The notes under the pieces are model-generated. The model ran no database searches. It worked only from the letters and a program-made list of their open reading frames with translations, and had not been told where the DNA came from. DNA of 64,000 nucleotides from Symbiodinium natans (Eukaryota; Sar; Dinophyceae; Suessiales; Symbiodiniaceae): positions 62,001 through 126,000 of the forward strand of contig CAJNDS010000491.1 of NCBI GenBank assembly GCA_905221605.1, in the 5' to 3' direction. Each line of letters starts with the position of its first letter. Position 1 is the stretch's first letter. Below, one piece after another: positions 30,940 through 42,436 of this stretch. The translations under genes were made by a program, and so were the position numbers.

Positions 30940-32030
30940 AGGTATATTCGTAGCCCAGTTGCGTCAATACGCTCCTTGCCCAGCGCTCAATGCTTCGGGG
31001 CTCAACCGTGGCGCTTGCCCCTGCCTGCCTCTCATGGCTCACCCGTCGTTGGGTGCTCAGAGCTCCTTATCGCATGTCTTAGCACAACGTGCAACTTGTG
31101 AATTCGGTTGTGTGACAGGCTTTGCAAGGCTGCTCCCAAGGCTTCAGCTGCGATGATCTTCAGGCTTTGTTCCCAGAGAAACCCGTTGCCCCGCCTCGTA
31201 TCTGGACTTCCCTCCCTTCCCCCCCTTCCCCTTCATTGATTTTGGAGAGCCGCAATCTTCATGCGATGAACTAACGACAGGCGTGAACGACGCAATAAGT
31301 CTCTTTCCCCCGCCGCCCGGGCCAGCCGAGATGCAGATTCGGGCAGGGTCGGTGCAGCCATTACTACAGTCAACAATATTTCCGAAAACAGCCGGCGCGG
31401 GCGAGGTATCAAAAAAGCATCAAAACACTTTTCCTATTTCGGGCCAAAAGGATCTACGAACAACTGTTTTACGCATGAAAAAGCAACTTTGTTAAATGAA
31501 ACCATGGGGCCCTCTGTCCCCAGCACACTCCCTGAATTGCAAACCAATGCTCGTATGACAGGTTTGAAGGATGCATATTATAGCAGCAATTCCTCTCGAT
31601 GGTATGATGCTCGTAACAGCGATCTTGTCGGGTTGAAGCCGGCGGTAGGGCTGGGGAGCAGCCGTGTATGAAGGGCTTAGGAGTTTAGGATTCATAGGGT
31701 ATTTGCAACAACTCCCCTGTTTCCTTCCTTCCCTCAATCCTTGCTGCTTTGCTTCCAGCTTTCCTTCTTGTCAGATGCTCCTGACGGCTTTTTTGGTACC
31801 TAAAACAAGTCTTGCTTGATAAACACCCATGTCCGCCCAAAACTACGTGTTGTCCCCGCCCGAACCCCCCTCCAACTGATGCCATACCCCGTATCGGGCA
31901 TTATGCAACTGTTATAAAAGTGCTGGTTTCATGCCCTTGGCCACCAGCAGGATGGTTTGACAAGTCATCCGCGATCATCCGAGCCTGTTACGCTGTTACA
32001 AGCCACGTTCTTGGCCAAATTTCGGCCTCC
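30940..32030. other. Interval mostly without recognisable genes
   Basis: No splice-supported exon found up to about 31.7 kb. Around 31780-31720 the minus strand reads KLEAKQQGLREGRKQG, a possible coiled-coil exon of the gene that includes 32037-32123. Confidence 0.3.
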
Positions 32031-32036
32031 CTCTAC

Positions 32037-32123
32037 CTGGTTACTTCCCTCTTCTCTTGCCGGAGGTCGCCCAGACCCAGGTCCAGCCGGCGGTCCAAGC
32101 GCTCGGCGTCCAGGAGTTGCAAC
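32037..32123 (-). CDS. Coiled-coil exon
   Basis: Between an AG acceptor (AAGCCCAG) and a GTAGAG donor the minus frame reads LQLLDAERLDRRLDLGLGDL then RQEKREVTR, strongly helical and G/C-biased at third positions. The rest of the gene is not resolved; function unknown. Confidence 0.5.
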
Positions 32124-32351
32124 CTGGGCTTGGAGGCAACGAGAGGTCAACTTGCGTTCAAAGCAGCTTCTACTCTCATAGACTCTAAATAGGAGTCTAG
32201 CAGAGAGGAGGTGCAAGCGAAACCCCTGCCACAGGGTGTTGGGAGGGCGGTGGGTTACCGTAGCTGGTTGCCCTGGTGTTTAGGCTTGGTCTGAACTGTT
32301 ACATAGCACCCCACAGGGAGTGTAGCATAGGGCACACAAACCATTGAGCAG

Positions 32352-32860
32352 TTGTGCTTTGGGCGCACGAAGAATCGAAAGCCCCGCCAAGGTCTTGGCG
32401 CTTTTCTGGTCCAGGCGGATTGGCCGGGATGTCTATCCTGCCACTGCCAGCACTCCAGTCCACTTCTTAACAATTCTGGTAGCGACTCTTCCCAAGAACC
32501 AGGGTCAAAGGAGCTCAGCGCTATTCAGTTCCACGAGCTCTTTCAGGTGGCAATCTTTGAAGGAAGTACTTGCACTGAGGCCTCTAGCTTGGAAAAGGGT
32601 TTCGTGATCTTGGCAAATCTCCATCTTCCACCTAATTATGCCCTGCACAACGACGACTTCTGCCGGAAAATTAATTTGGACTCCCAAGATCAAGAAATTG
32701 ACCTTACAGCCTGGCACTGAAGAACAAGCATCTTCATCTTCAATCAGGTTGCGCGGGAGCCTTGCGGTGCATAACCTTGTGCACCCACTGGACACCGTCG
32801 TCGCGACGTCCGAAAGCGCCCTCGAAGTTCTCCTGGTGCAGCTTAGGACAGTGGCCTAGA
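32352..32860. other. Segment open on both strands, coding strand undecided
   Basis: Plus strand 32352-32720 reads LEKGFVILANLHLPPNYALH. Minus strand 32795-32505 reads CKVNFLILGVQINFPAEVVV. Codon bias is similar for both. The minus strand is favoured only by the strand of the neighbours. Confidence 0.3.
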
Positions 32861-33233
32861 CCCCGCGTCGGTATAGCGCAGTGCAATTGCAGACTAAGGA
32901 AGCAATTCCTCCACGAAGCGATGGATATCCACAGCACCAGCAGACCGCAGCCTCAGAACAATCGGAACTCCAACTCATGGTGAAAGCGTAAGGCATCGTG
33001 ATGCTACATGCAAGCCTCGCAAAAAAAAGCAGTGACCATGCCATGCACGCAACGACGCGACGTTCTCTTGAAAAGTAGCGGAAGTAAGGGCCCAACGTCT
33101 CATATGCTTTTCGCCTAGGCACAATTGCGACAAATGAGTGGGGTAGCAGCTGCTGAAAGCCCTAGAAGCGTTGGCATTTGGATCTGTTGACCAAAGACGG
33201 CACTTCCAAAGATTGCATGACATTGCCGCTTAC

Positions 33234-33718
33234 CGAACCGCACTCTACGGGGTTCTTCCTCCACAGCAGAAAGTCGGTAAGACATGGCGTGTCACAACCT
33301 AGGGCGCCCCAAACTGGTCTATGTGGCACTTGTTGTGCAGCGGTATCGAGCTCAAGTTCACAAGGCCGGGGCTTTGATCTAGGAAGATGCGCATCGATGT
33401 CTCGGAAAAGAGTGGGCACCTGCCACTGCCGCCTATTCTGTTGAATGGCGCTCTACTTAGCTGAGCAGAGTTCCACAAGATAATTGCAGTACGATGTTGT
33501 CAGGTTGCTTTCATGCTCGACGGCACGATCAACCGCGCTTCGCAGGCATGACTCAAGAATGAACGATTGACTTACATGGCCTGAGTAATTCCGAAAGTTC
33601 CGAATGAATTGTACCCTTCTTGGCCTCTCGAGCGGCCAGCAATGCTGGCCCAGGATCTCTGGCGACAGCCTCTGCAGGAGTCTCCTCGACAACCTTCTCG
33701 TCCACCTTGCTGGTGCTA
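33234..33718 (-). CDS. Two exons of an unidentified protein
   Basis: Upstream exon 33718-33576: after GACTCAG it reads STSKVDEKVVEETPAEAVAR and ALLAAREAKKGTIHSELSEL, with a GTAAGT donor and very high G/C third positions. Downstream exon 33419-33234: after GTGGCAG it reads VPTLFRDIDAHLPRSKPRPC, ELELDTAAQQVPHRPVWGAL and CLTDFLLWRKNPVECGS, with a GTAAGC donor. Splice signals are canonical. The family is not recognised. Confidence 0.6.
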
Positions 33719-33729
33719 CTGAGTCACTA

Positions 33730-36320
33730 CCGTGACAGAAACACCTGGGGAGCAGGAGAGCTCGCTCGCGCATCGACCTGTCAACTTAACTGGGCCTGCA
33801 ATGCCGCACGTCCACGCAGTGTGGTCCCCGAGGCAAGCCGAGTCCCAAAAGGCAAAGCAATCTCAAGATATCTCGCAAGCCTTGTTGAAAGCCCCACATA
33901 CCTTTGATCGACTCAGCAAGAACTAGTACTGCAGGGCCTGGCGCCAGGACTCGGACTCCAGATCGCGCTGCAGACCCGTATCCGTCTTTGCCACCTCTGA
34001 ACAGGCACGGAAGAACCCTGTCGCCTGATTGCGCCTACTGTACTGATGGTCTATGGTCTACATCCCCTCGATGTGTGAACGAGCAGTACCTAAACTTGCC
34101 CTTGCTTGAAGTCCAGGCTGGAAAGATGGAAGCAAGGGATCCCACCCTGAATTCAAAACGGCGCCGGATGCAGGAAGCTGGCCTCATCCAGCAAATTGGC
34201 CATCTCCAATGAACCTTGGAATCACAGGCTGGACAATCCAACGGGAGGCCGTGTTGCAGGATTGAGCTGCTTGCTGAATCTGTCATTGGAATATCCCACT
34301 TCGTGTCTCTCACATGCTTTCATCTTTCAGGCTGCATGCAGGCTGTCTTGGCAAGCTCTCTGTCTGCCAGGTGCGGCACAATCATTCAGTTGCTCTGCAA
34401 GTTTCCTGACCGGGTACGGCGGGTCAGGGCTTGTGAATGCAATTGCCCTTTCTTCGCTCTTCATGTCGGGAGGGGAAAGCTATGTCCTCATGGCTACACT
34501 CTCTGACATGTGCATGAAGACTAAGAAAGATGCAGACAAACTTCCTGACCTGACTCGGACTTGCTTTGCCCTCATCCGTTGCAAGCCACTTGAATTGCGT
34601 AATGGAGTATGGAACAGTCGCGATCGTCATAGTACTCGCGCATCTGTTCCCACAATGTTCCCTTTCCGTTCGTCGTAGTCTGTCACGGAAGAGTGCCGGA
34701 AGCAAGACCCACTGTCGTGCATTTACAGCACTTGCTGCACCCGCTGGTCATCCTGTCAACGCGTGGTGCTTGATGGAAGGTCCTTTTGGGGTCTCGATCA
34801 CCCCCCCCCCCGCCCCGGTGAGATTTTTCACAGGGAAGCACAGAAACAGTAAACATGCAAGGACAGAAGAGCTTGAGCATTCAATGAAGATGCGGAGATA
34901 CGTAGTGGTGCCATGACCTGCACATAAGTGGACAACCAGGGTAATTACTGTCCGAAGATAACAAATCAACTCCTGGTGGCTAGTCGGGTTTGAATACTCA
35001 AGGTTCGACTTCGGGAGACTCAGCACACTGCTATGGTTTGTCATGGTGCTAGCCAAACCCAGAACACAAAGCCCTTGCGCCTGACACTTGCCCGCCCTAC
35101 CCTAAAATCCAAATCCGTATACCTCCGTATGCCATGAAACCCAAAAGTTGCAGGGATGCGTACAAGAGCAGCGCCACTGTCATTCCTCGATTCCTGACCT
35201 ATGATAACCTATGTGCTTGCTCTTCTACTGTTGAGTTCTGCGGGCGCGCAGCATCATGAATCGGTACGCTCGTTTTGCAGCAGCCAAAACTGCACAATAG
35301 GCAAACCGAATTTCGGCGCATAGTGCGTTTGAGCTCGCCTTTGCATCCCCCTACCGATACCTGCCCGCACCATCCCGCACGGTAAGACTGAGCACCGAAA
35401 GTTTGCAACAAAGCGGCTGCTAGCTAGCCCCACAAGCTATACTGTAACTGGTGGGTGCGCGCGGTGCACGTTTACGCTGCAGCGACTTGTTGGATGGAGC
35501 TGCTTGTACTTGCAGTGCAACATACACGAATGTGTGGCTGCTCCTTCACCGTGCTCAGGACATCTCAGCACCCCCCGCCCCTCTCTCCCAAGCACCCAAC
35601 CCCGGCCCCACGCAAGATGATCGAAGCTTCCCTCTTGTTGCTTTGCGAAGGCCTTGGAACAGAGTCGGGGGCAAACGAGTCGAGGCTCCTGAGCTCAAGT
35701 TGAGAACGACAGTAATCCTGCTTGCGATGCAAGACGCGCAGTGCTACGGCCATACCTTTTTATATGCCTCTGCTGCATCTGTTAGCAAGACCATCCGGCC
35801 AGGACTTGTCCACCAAAGTGTCCAAAAAAGTGTCCAAAGCCAAATAAGGATCATTCGACTGCTGGTGTGTCCTTCTTCGTTCCTAGCTCCAGATGCAGTC
35901 AGGCATGCTGCAAGCCAAGCCGCTCAAACACTTCGGAGGCCGCCGTAGGGACGACAATCTCAACCTCTGGGGCCTGGACCCGTGCTGCAACAGCTAGCAT
36001 TTGCGATCTCTTTGTGTGCCTGTCGCGCTTAGTAGCTGCATCCCCTCGAACTTCGTAGGTGCACTTTTGCGAAGGAACAGCGGTATCAAATCGCAGCGTT
36101 CTTTAACAGCATGCGTTCGAAAAACCAAGGGTTACAAATGCTTTCGAAAACCTGCGGCAAGGTTGATACACATTTTGCATGCGTCTGAAGTTACAACCAA
36201 GTCGCGGGTTGGTTCAACTTCGCCGCAGAGTGCGACCCTCGCGATGCCACATCCTTACGTTGTCTTCTGAAATACATCTGGGCCACTGCTGCACCTTGAA
36301 GGAATTCGTTATAATCTGAC
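33730..36320. other. Long interval with only ambiguous ORFs
   Basis: Plus ORFs at 33904-34212, 34196-34678 and 35451-35948 and minus ORFs at 34035-34313 and 34424-34705 overlap with similar codon use. At 34424-34705 the minus frame (QFKWLATDEGKASPSQVRKF) and the plus frame both read plausibly. A short poly-C tract is at 34801-34815. Nothing here is assignable. Confidence 0.3.
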
Positions 36321-36322
36321 GC

Positions 36323-36724
36323 TTACGCAACGACCCAGGTAAATCCTATCCGCTTCTGAATGACAGCAAAGGCGTCCAGTGTGGAGGCCATGTAGTCAGC
36401 GAGCATGATTTGTCGCTCCTTCATGTCGCGCTCACTAGTAACATGCTGCACATCACCTCATGTTGATTGAAACCTCCTGCAAATCCGGTCACTTTCCTGG
36501 CCTTGCAGCTCCAAGAGACCTTCTCTTGACACAGCCTGATCAGAATTAACATGAATTAACTCACAGGATCCAACAGGACCGCCTGGACAGGTCAGCTTAG
36601 GCTTGGGCATCTCGTCAATCTGTTCAAAGACATAAGATGGCGTATTTGGACGAACATTCTTCTTCTTCGTCAGTTGGATGCCGAGCCTGACACCAAGAGC
36701 GTATTCATCCGACGTGCCAGAAAC
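36323..36724 (-). CDS. Last two exons of an unidentified protein
   Basis: Exon 36724 to about 36563 opens after TTGTACAG and reads VSGTSDEYALGVRLGIQLTK, KNVRPNTPSYVFEQIDEMPK and LTCPGGPVGSC. The last exon (36430-36323) reads RDMKERQIMLADYMASTLDA then FAVIQKRIGFTWVVA and stops (TAA). To keep the frame the first intron would use a GA donor (GAGTTA); the adjacent GTGAGT would shift it. Neither exon has an in-frame ATG, so both are easily missed by ORF calling. Family unknown. Confidence 0.6.
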
Positions 36725-37389
36725 CTGTACAAAGGATTGAACGAATCGCGCCTCTGCTCCCGCCTAAGCTGCCCATTGTGGGTAACATTGAGACACGTTT
36801 ACGTAGTGCCCCTGATGACGAACTCACACTAGTTACTAGTTGTACTGCAGACTGAAGTCCAGCAAGACTTCGAACTGCACTTAAACAGAAACATCGATCA
36901 GTCAGTCAAGAAGAGTCGGCGTGCCCTTGATGGCAACGCACTCTTGGTTTGCTAGGTCCTATAGGTCCCATGGTCCCACTGCCGATGGTGAGACCTTGTT
37001 GCAATGCATCAAAGATGCAGCGCGATATGCGCAGGATCAAGGTGATGTACTACCCGTATTCGAGGAAACTTTTGCGGACCCGGACCTGGGGCGAACAGTC
37101 GAGACAGGCAAAACCACAAATCATACGAAATTTAGGCGACGAGCATCTCAGGCTCAAGCCCGCGAGTCGCGGCAGGCTTCGGGACTTTTGCATTTTGCTC
37201 ACTCCACCTGTTCAAGCATGCACGATGGTGTCCAAATCACAAGGGCATCCCTCATCATCCTTCCATAGCCACTAAGTCTAAGTTGACTCTGCTGACAGGA
37301 ACTGCAATGCTGAAATGTGCAAGAACCTCCACTGAGTCCCGAGCACAGACGCAACTCTTCGAGTTGCCCGTGGGAGCGCGATGCAGAGG

Positions 37390-37640
37390 CTACATGGGTA
37401 ACATGTGAACTTGGTCCACAAGGGCAGCAGCGGCATCAGCAACAGTGCCAGCTCCATTGATGCGGTTTGTGCGGCTTGCTGGTAACCACCACTCATGATC
37501 ACACATGGACAATGTCGTTTTTGTCATGCGACAGAAGCCCTTCGCGACAGTCAGCCTTCCCATATCTCTTTGAACCTGGGGGCGCGGCAAGGTCGCGATA
37601 TTGGAGGCCGGAAGCAGTTGTAGTCCAAGGTACCTGTGAA
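37390..37640 (-). CDS. Exons of an unidentified protein
   Basis: The minus strand reads RYGKADCREGLLSHDKNDIV (about 37565-37505) and, in another frame, RINGAGTVADAAAALVDQVH ending in a stop near 37390. Both are G/C-biased. They may precede the 36.3-36.7 kb exons or end a separate gene. Confidence 0.45.
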
Positions 37641-37804
37641 AAGAGACAAGTATACGAACTTGTAAACGGCCGAAAGTCCTACCACAACTGGCTTGCAACG
37701 CCTGCTCACTCAGGCGGACATGTTACTTCTGACGTGAAGCCTGAGCCCTGCTGCTCTGAAAGACTCTATGAACTATCCCCATGACATCCCATCACAACCT
37801 CAAA

Positions 37805-38230
37805 TCAATGTGCGTCAGGCACCTCCTCGGTTGAAAGGAAACGCCTGCCGGCTAGCGGAAGGCTCAATGCCTTGCGCGTTCGATTACGTGAGTAGTCAAA
37901 CCTGCCAACCTGCCGTGCTGATTCGCAGGAACGTGGACCTGGCCCAGTACTACTGACGATGGCTACAGCGCGGAACAACTGAGGCCAGACTGAGGCGCAT
38001 GCAGCGGCGGTCGCTGCAAATGGCTTCCGCAGGTTCGGCAAGTCACCGAACCTCTGGCACCTATGCCATTCTGCAGCAAGCAGATGCAGATGTTCATCTA
38101 TGACATGTTTCCCCGCAAGCGAGCCAAGCGTGGAACTGCCCACGACACGACAGAGCCGCAACCGCCCTCGTGCCGGTGCCACGCTGAGCCAGCTTCAGAG
38201 CTGATACCTGTGCCAGGCTGCCAGACACCA
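37805..38230 (-). CDS. Exon candidate with a competing plus-strand ORF
   Basis: The minus frame reads SSTLGSLAGKHVIDEHLHLL, AAEWHRCQRFGDLPNLRKPF and ATAAACASVWPQLFRAVAIV. An acceptor (GGCACAG) near 38217 is followed by VSALKLAQRGTGTRAVAAL in another frame. A plus ORF with ATG at 38063-38296 has equally good codon bias. Strand not certain. Confidence 0.4.
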
Positions 38231-38299
38231 CTACGCATGCGCAGACATCACAAGTGGGTGTCCACCGCTTGGCTATGTCAGATGTGGTTGCCATGAAGA

Positions 38300-39235
38300 G
38301 AGTACAATTGCATCCACGCACCTGCCTGGCCGAGACCCTCTCGAAGGCAGCGCAGCCGCCACATCTTCAGAAGACGTTGTGAGCAAACCCTTTGTACCAG
38401 TTCCACAGCTGAGGAAAACCGAGCCAATGTGCCATGCCACATCACAAGATTTAGAACCTCTCCTCATCGGCTCCTGTTCAACCGACCGCTGTAGTCGCAG
38501 CTTCAGAATGAAGAAAAAAAACATCACCATCATGCATTTTTCTCAGGGCGTGCATGCTCTCGGCGAAGCGCCGTCCAGAAAAACTGAATTGGCAAGCCCA
38601 GAAAAGGCTGAGCTAAGACATAACTTCGTGCAGATTTGCCTGATGCACCATGAGAGAGACTCCGTGAACCCAGAAATGTATACTGCAGTAGAAACAGACG
38701 ATGGCAGGCCTCATCCTTACACTTCGTAAACCAAAAAGACTGGAACCTCGTGATGCCCTCGAATTCATTCCCGGCTGCGCATGCTGCACATCCGGTCTAA
38801 AAATAACTTTCACAAATTCTTAAACTCATTTGTGAGCCGGCTAGCCAGCTTCAGCAAACTAAATGAGTAATTTCCAATATTGAAGCCCTCAGTCAGGTCT
38901 CCCTCAGAGGAATTGTGCTACCTCGGCTGCTTACGTATTCACAATGCCCGCTACCATGCAAACAGGCAGCGCGCAACTGCTTGGTCTAACATAAGGAAGA
39001 GACTCTGCGCAGGATGTCCGGCATGATGTCTGAGAGCGGACTATCTCCTGCGAAGCTGACAATGTTCAACCCAGGTATATGTAAAAGGGGGCACCGGGAC
39101 AACCTCTCAACAGTGAACATGACATGTGCACAGTGCTTCTTTCAACCAGATCAAGCCGCAGAACCTTTTAGAACACGCTTCCTTTCTTCAGCAGTCTTCG
39201 TGCATCATGGGCTCTTGCGCACAACAAAGCAAGGC
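38300..39235. other. Interval with no supported gene
   Basis: Short ORFs only; the plus ORF 38379-38729 has no splice context. Confidence 0.3.
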
Positions 39236-39239
39236 ACCT

Positions 39240-39688
39240 ACGTTACGTGTGCAGGGTTGTCGCGCACGCAGCATGATCTCCGCAAGCGAAACCAACGCAA
39301 GGCAATGTGAAAGGGCTGCGATGTGCTGCGTGTCTTGGCCATTGTTCTATCCCGAAGTTCTTCTGAGATCGCAAGGACTTTGTTCTGGAATCGTTTGGAC
39401 CTGGCTGTTGTATCTGACGAGCGCTCCCTAAAGAAAGCCCAGATAGCATCCTCCACATTTTCCAGGAAAGCACCACATGAAACGCATGCATTCAGAGATG
39501 CAAGCTTTCTTCTTGATGACTTCTCTTCGCATCTCATTGTCGTGATTGATGCGAAGTGCCCCGTCCAAACCACGCACAGCCGACTTCCTGCCTCGAGAGC
39601 GAATCCACGCAAGCATTCGGAGGCGCCACCTGCGACCGCGACAACGCAGGGCAGGGCATCGGCACACAGAAAGGAGCAGTCCTGCAAG
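39240..39688 (-). CDS. Large exon of an unidentified protein
   Basis: After a pyrimidine-rich acceptor (ATTCCCTTGCAG) the frame is open for about 145 codons: DCSFLCADALPCVVAVAGGA, ECLRGFALEAGSRLCVVWTG, ACVSCGAFLENVEDAIWAFF and KVLAISEELRDRTMAKTR. Third-position bias favours this strand over the mirrored plus-strand ORF (39323-39757). The 3' end is approximate. No family recognised. Confidence 0.55.
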
Positions 39689-39849
39689 GGAATGCGTGCA
39701 TCAGTGTCACTGTGCTCAGCCAGCCACCAAGCTGACCACTTGGACAGCAAATCTTGAACTTCAGGCGCCAGCGCCTTGCAGACACCCAGATCAACTTAGG
39801 AAATGGGCATGTGTGCCCGAGAATTCCCAGAATGCCATAGATGCCATAG

Positions 39850-40209
39850 ATTTAAGCACAGCGCAGTGACACCCGCATCGTTGCATCCTGGAAAGCCTGC
39901 ATCACAAGGGACGGCCCTTTGCTGCAGAGCACAGTGTTGTTGAATCGCGCAAATGTGCAAAGTCGGGCATCGCCGCTCCTTCAGCACCACGTTGGCCAGT
40001 GGCTTCCCCACCTTATGAAGGCAAGCTTCTCGTCTTGCCGCCTATGTTAGAGTTCAAGCTTGGGGCGGCGCTTAGCTCTGTGGGACACGCGCCCCACTTC
40101 AACAGGGCCTGTGGGAGTCGGATCCACTGTTGGGCCAAGCTGAGGTTGCTGTGAGCTAAGTGGGCCTCCACAAGGCTGAGCGACTGCTCAGCATCCAAAA
40201 AAAAGCTTC
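39850..40209 (-). CDS. Exons upstream of the 39.2-39.7 kb exon
   Basis: Exon from 40209 (after GTTTGCAG): SFFLDAEQSLSLVEAHLAHS, SLAQQWIRLPQALLKWGACP. A second piece after TTCATAAG reads KPLANVVLKERRCPTLH. A third after CTCTGCAG near 39920 reads KGPSLVMQAFQDATMRVSL. All are G/C-biased at third positions and helical. They probably form one gene with 39240-39688. Confidence 0.5.
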
Positions 40210-40238
40210 CTGCAAACGCAAACATCTCCTTGTCTACA

Positions 40239-40345
40239 TGTCTACTTAGTTGTCCAGTAACCTGACTGGGGGAACTAAAGGTTAATCTTTGGGACAAAAA
40301 GGGGACTCTACCACCCCAAAAATGTTAAAGGTTACCTACTCTACT
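40239..40345. mobile_element. Short insertion with 9-bp flanking direct repeat (family C)
   Basis: TTGTCTACA occurs at 40230-40238 and again at 40346-40354, exactly flanking 107 bp. Internally a weak inverted pair (AGTAACCT near the left, AGGTTACCT near the right) and G-run motifs occur. It starts about 30 bp upstream of the acceptor at 40209. Not obviously related to family A; a non-autonomous element is inferred. Confidence 0.55.
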
Positions 40346-40359
40346 TTGTCTACACGTGC

Positions 40360-41035
40360 GCACTCTGCTGGGCAGTTGCACAGGTCACGAATCTGAGACC
40401 TCATGGGGTGTCGGTCCTTTCAGCGCCAGCTCTAGGGGCGCCTGGCACCGCATCTGCAGATGGCTCTCGCTCGTTGTTGGGCATGTCTGCTTGGGGGGAA
40501 CACTTCTAAATTTTTGCCGGCCGGGATGGCTGCACACCGGCATCAAGTTCAACATGACAGAAGTCAGAAGGCCAGCCTCGGAGAAGGAATTCCGAGAGTT
40601 CGGATCTGCTCGGTGCCTGCACACAAACCTAACTTGGCTGTTCTGCCGGTCACCTGCGACTCGCATGACTGAATGTTTAATGGGCGTTTGGATTCTCAAG
40701 AGGATGCCCAATGCCGAAACCCCTCCCCGCTTCTGTTTCTTGGAAAGGCTTTTGCAGGGGCTCCCCGGGCCCTGGGCATGACCCAGAAGGGCAGATGCGA
40801 ATGTGGTGTTTTGGCGTGAGTCGCCCCCCGGACACCGCCAAGCGAAGAACCCTGCAAGAAAAAACCATTGCGCCTTGGCCACCCGAAAGCTCCAACAGAA
40901 CCCCCCCTTCGACGCCCTTCCAGGAACCGATAGGGACAGGCAGACCGAAAGGGCCCACAGCTCTCGAGTCCGAGCCGGGCCGAGGCGGAGGAGGGATGAT
41001 ACATGATGATACCAAGCACGATGAAGCTTGCAAGA
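40360..41035. other. Interval with ambiguous ORFs
   Basis: Plus (40356-40781) and minus (40385-40882, 40696-41145) ORFs overlap. It is presumably intron of the ankyrin gene. Confidence 0.3.
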
Positions 41036-41041
41036 ACAGGC

Positions 41042-41397
41042 CTGAGAAGGAGTTCCACTATCCTGGTGTCTGCCCGGCGGACAGCATCATGAAGGGGCGG
41101 GCTGCCCTTGGAGTCGCGCAATGACATGTCAACTTCAGTCAACAATCATCTTCCCCACGCAGATGACAACTCCATGCCGCTGTTCAGCGCCTCCGCGTCG
41201 CTCCGCGGAAGCTCGGGATCGGCTCGCGCGTGAAGGAGCAGCTCCACCATCTGATGCTCAAGTAAACTGCTGTTGGCCCCAGTTGCGTGCAGGCTTAAGA
41301 GCAAGCTTCGTAGGATTGTCTTTTCGGTCCTGCTGCCGCTCGCCGGCGCGTACAAGGTTTGAAGAAAGCGCAAGCTGCAACGGGAGCCTGCTGCCAT
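41042..41397 (-). CDS. Ankyrin-repeat protein, two exons
   Basis: Exon about 41397-41160 reads LLEHQMVELLLHARADPELP then RSDAEALNSGMELSSA. Exon about 41125-41042 reads SLRDSKGSPPLHDAVRRADT then RIVELLL before a GC donor. Both match the ankyrin helix-turn-helix (DxxGxxPLHxAxxxxxxxVVxLLLxxGADPxL). Ankyrin repeats mediate protein binding. The rest of the protein is not resolved, so the partner and role are unknown. Confidence 0.65.
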
Positions 41398-41479
41398 GCT
41401 TAAATCATGTGCTACCTGCTGCTACCTATATGAACCTATTCTCAGGACTCAGTACATGCTCTGTGTGTGTGTGTGCAGC

Positions 41480-42436
41480 CATCAGCTCTGAGATCTCGTC
41501 TCGCAGCCCCGCTCTTGCACCCGACACCGCTCATTTGGTTCAGCCTCGGTCAGCAATTTCATTCTGCGTTTCATGCAGGGTAACGGTAAGTAAAGCAGCA
41601 TGCAAGCCGGACGCAATCCAGGAAGCACAAACCAGCAGATTCTAGAAAGCCAAATGCCAGGCCCCCCCAAGCCGTAACCCAAGTCCGTTTTTATGTCCAA
41701 ACAGCGCTAACACAATGCAAGGCTTGCATCGTTTCATGTACGCAAAGTGCGGCAATCCGGCAAGGACGTGCGAAGTGCAGAACATTGCAGAAAATTTCGT
41801 CTGCTTTTGGGACCAAAATCACACTCCCGCAGCAGTTGCGCGCACGCGCTCTTCGCGAAGTCCGACCTGTCTTTGTTTGTTTCAAGGCCCTGCCGGCGTT
41901 GGACGGACCAGGCATCCGTTTAGGAAGCCTTCATCGGCTGCGTCCGCTGGGCCAGGGGGGTTTCTTCGGGGACATCGTTTGTAGGAAGGAGGAGAATAGC
42001 CGAACGGCTGCAGTACGCCGAGCACCTGCGCGTGGCGTTGGAAGAGGCCTCGCTGAGGCACCGGCCATGCTCTGCAAGAGGAGGCGCGCAGCGGCACAAT
42101 TCCCCTGCACACGGCGAAATACCGTCACGCATTCCACAGGCACTGTTACGAACAAGGTGAAGCGAGCATCTTCAAGCAGTCCTAGCAAACTCCAGCATAC
42201 TAATTAAATGTGCTGTCCGTGGTGCCCAGTCTTGTCACGGATCCTTTCCAGCTCGCTTCAGTTGACACAAATGGGCAAACCCAGAGAGGCGCACGAGTTA
42301 GGCAGCGTGACTGGCAGCTTGTCATCAAACCTCGGTGAACAGCTTCTCGTCGAGCAGCTCGGCGACGCACGGGCGATGGTAGGAGTAGGCGCTCCAGTCT
42401 TGCCAAGTCGAAACAAAGCCGGAGCTCTTTCACTGA
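41480..42436. other. Interval with possible minus-strand exons
   Basis: At about 42100-41920 a minus frame with strong G/C bias reads ELCRCAPPLAEHGRCLSEAS. At about 42400-42330 another reads SAYSYHRPCVAELLDEKLFT. Boundaries unclear and plus-strand ORFs overlap. A GT microsatellite lies at 41461-41475. Confidence 0.3.

Noticed and set aside
39323-39757. A 144-codon plus-strand ORF
   Set aside because: It mirrors the minus-strand exon 39240-39688, which has better codon bias and a strong splice acceptor.
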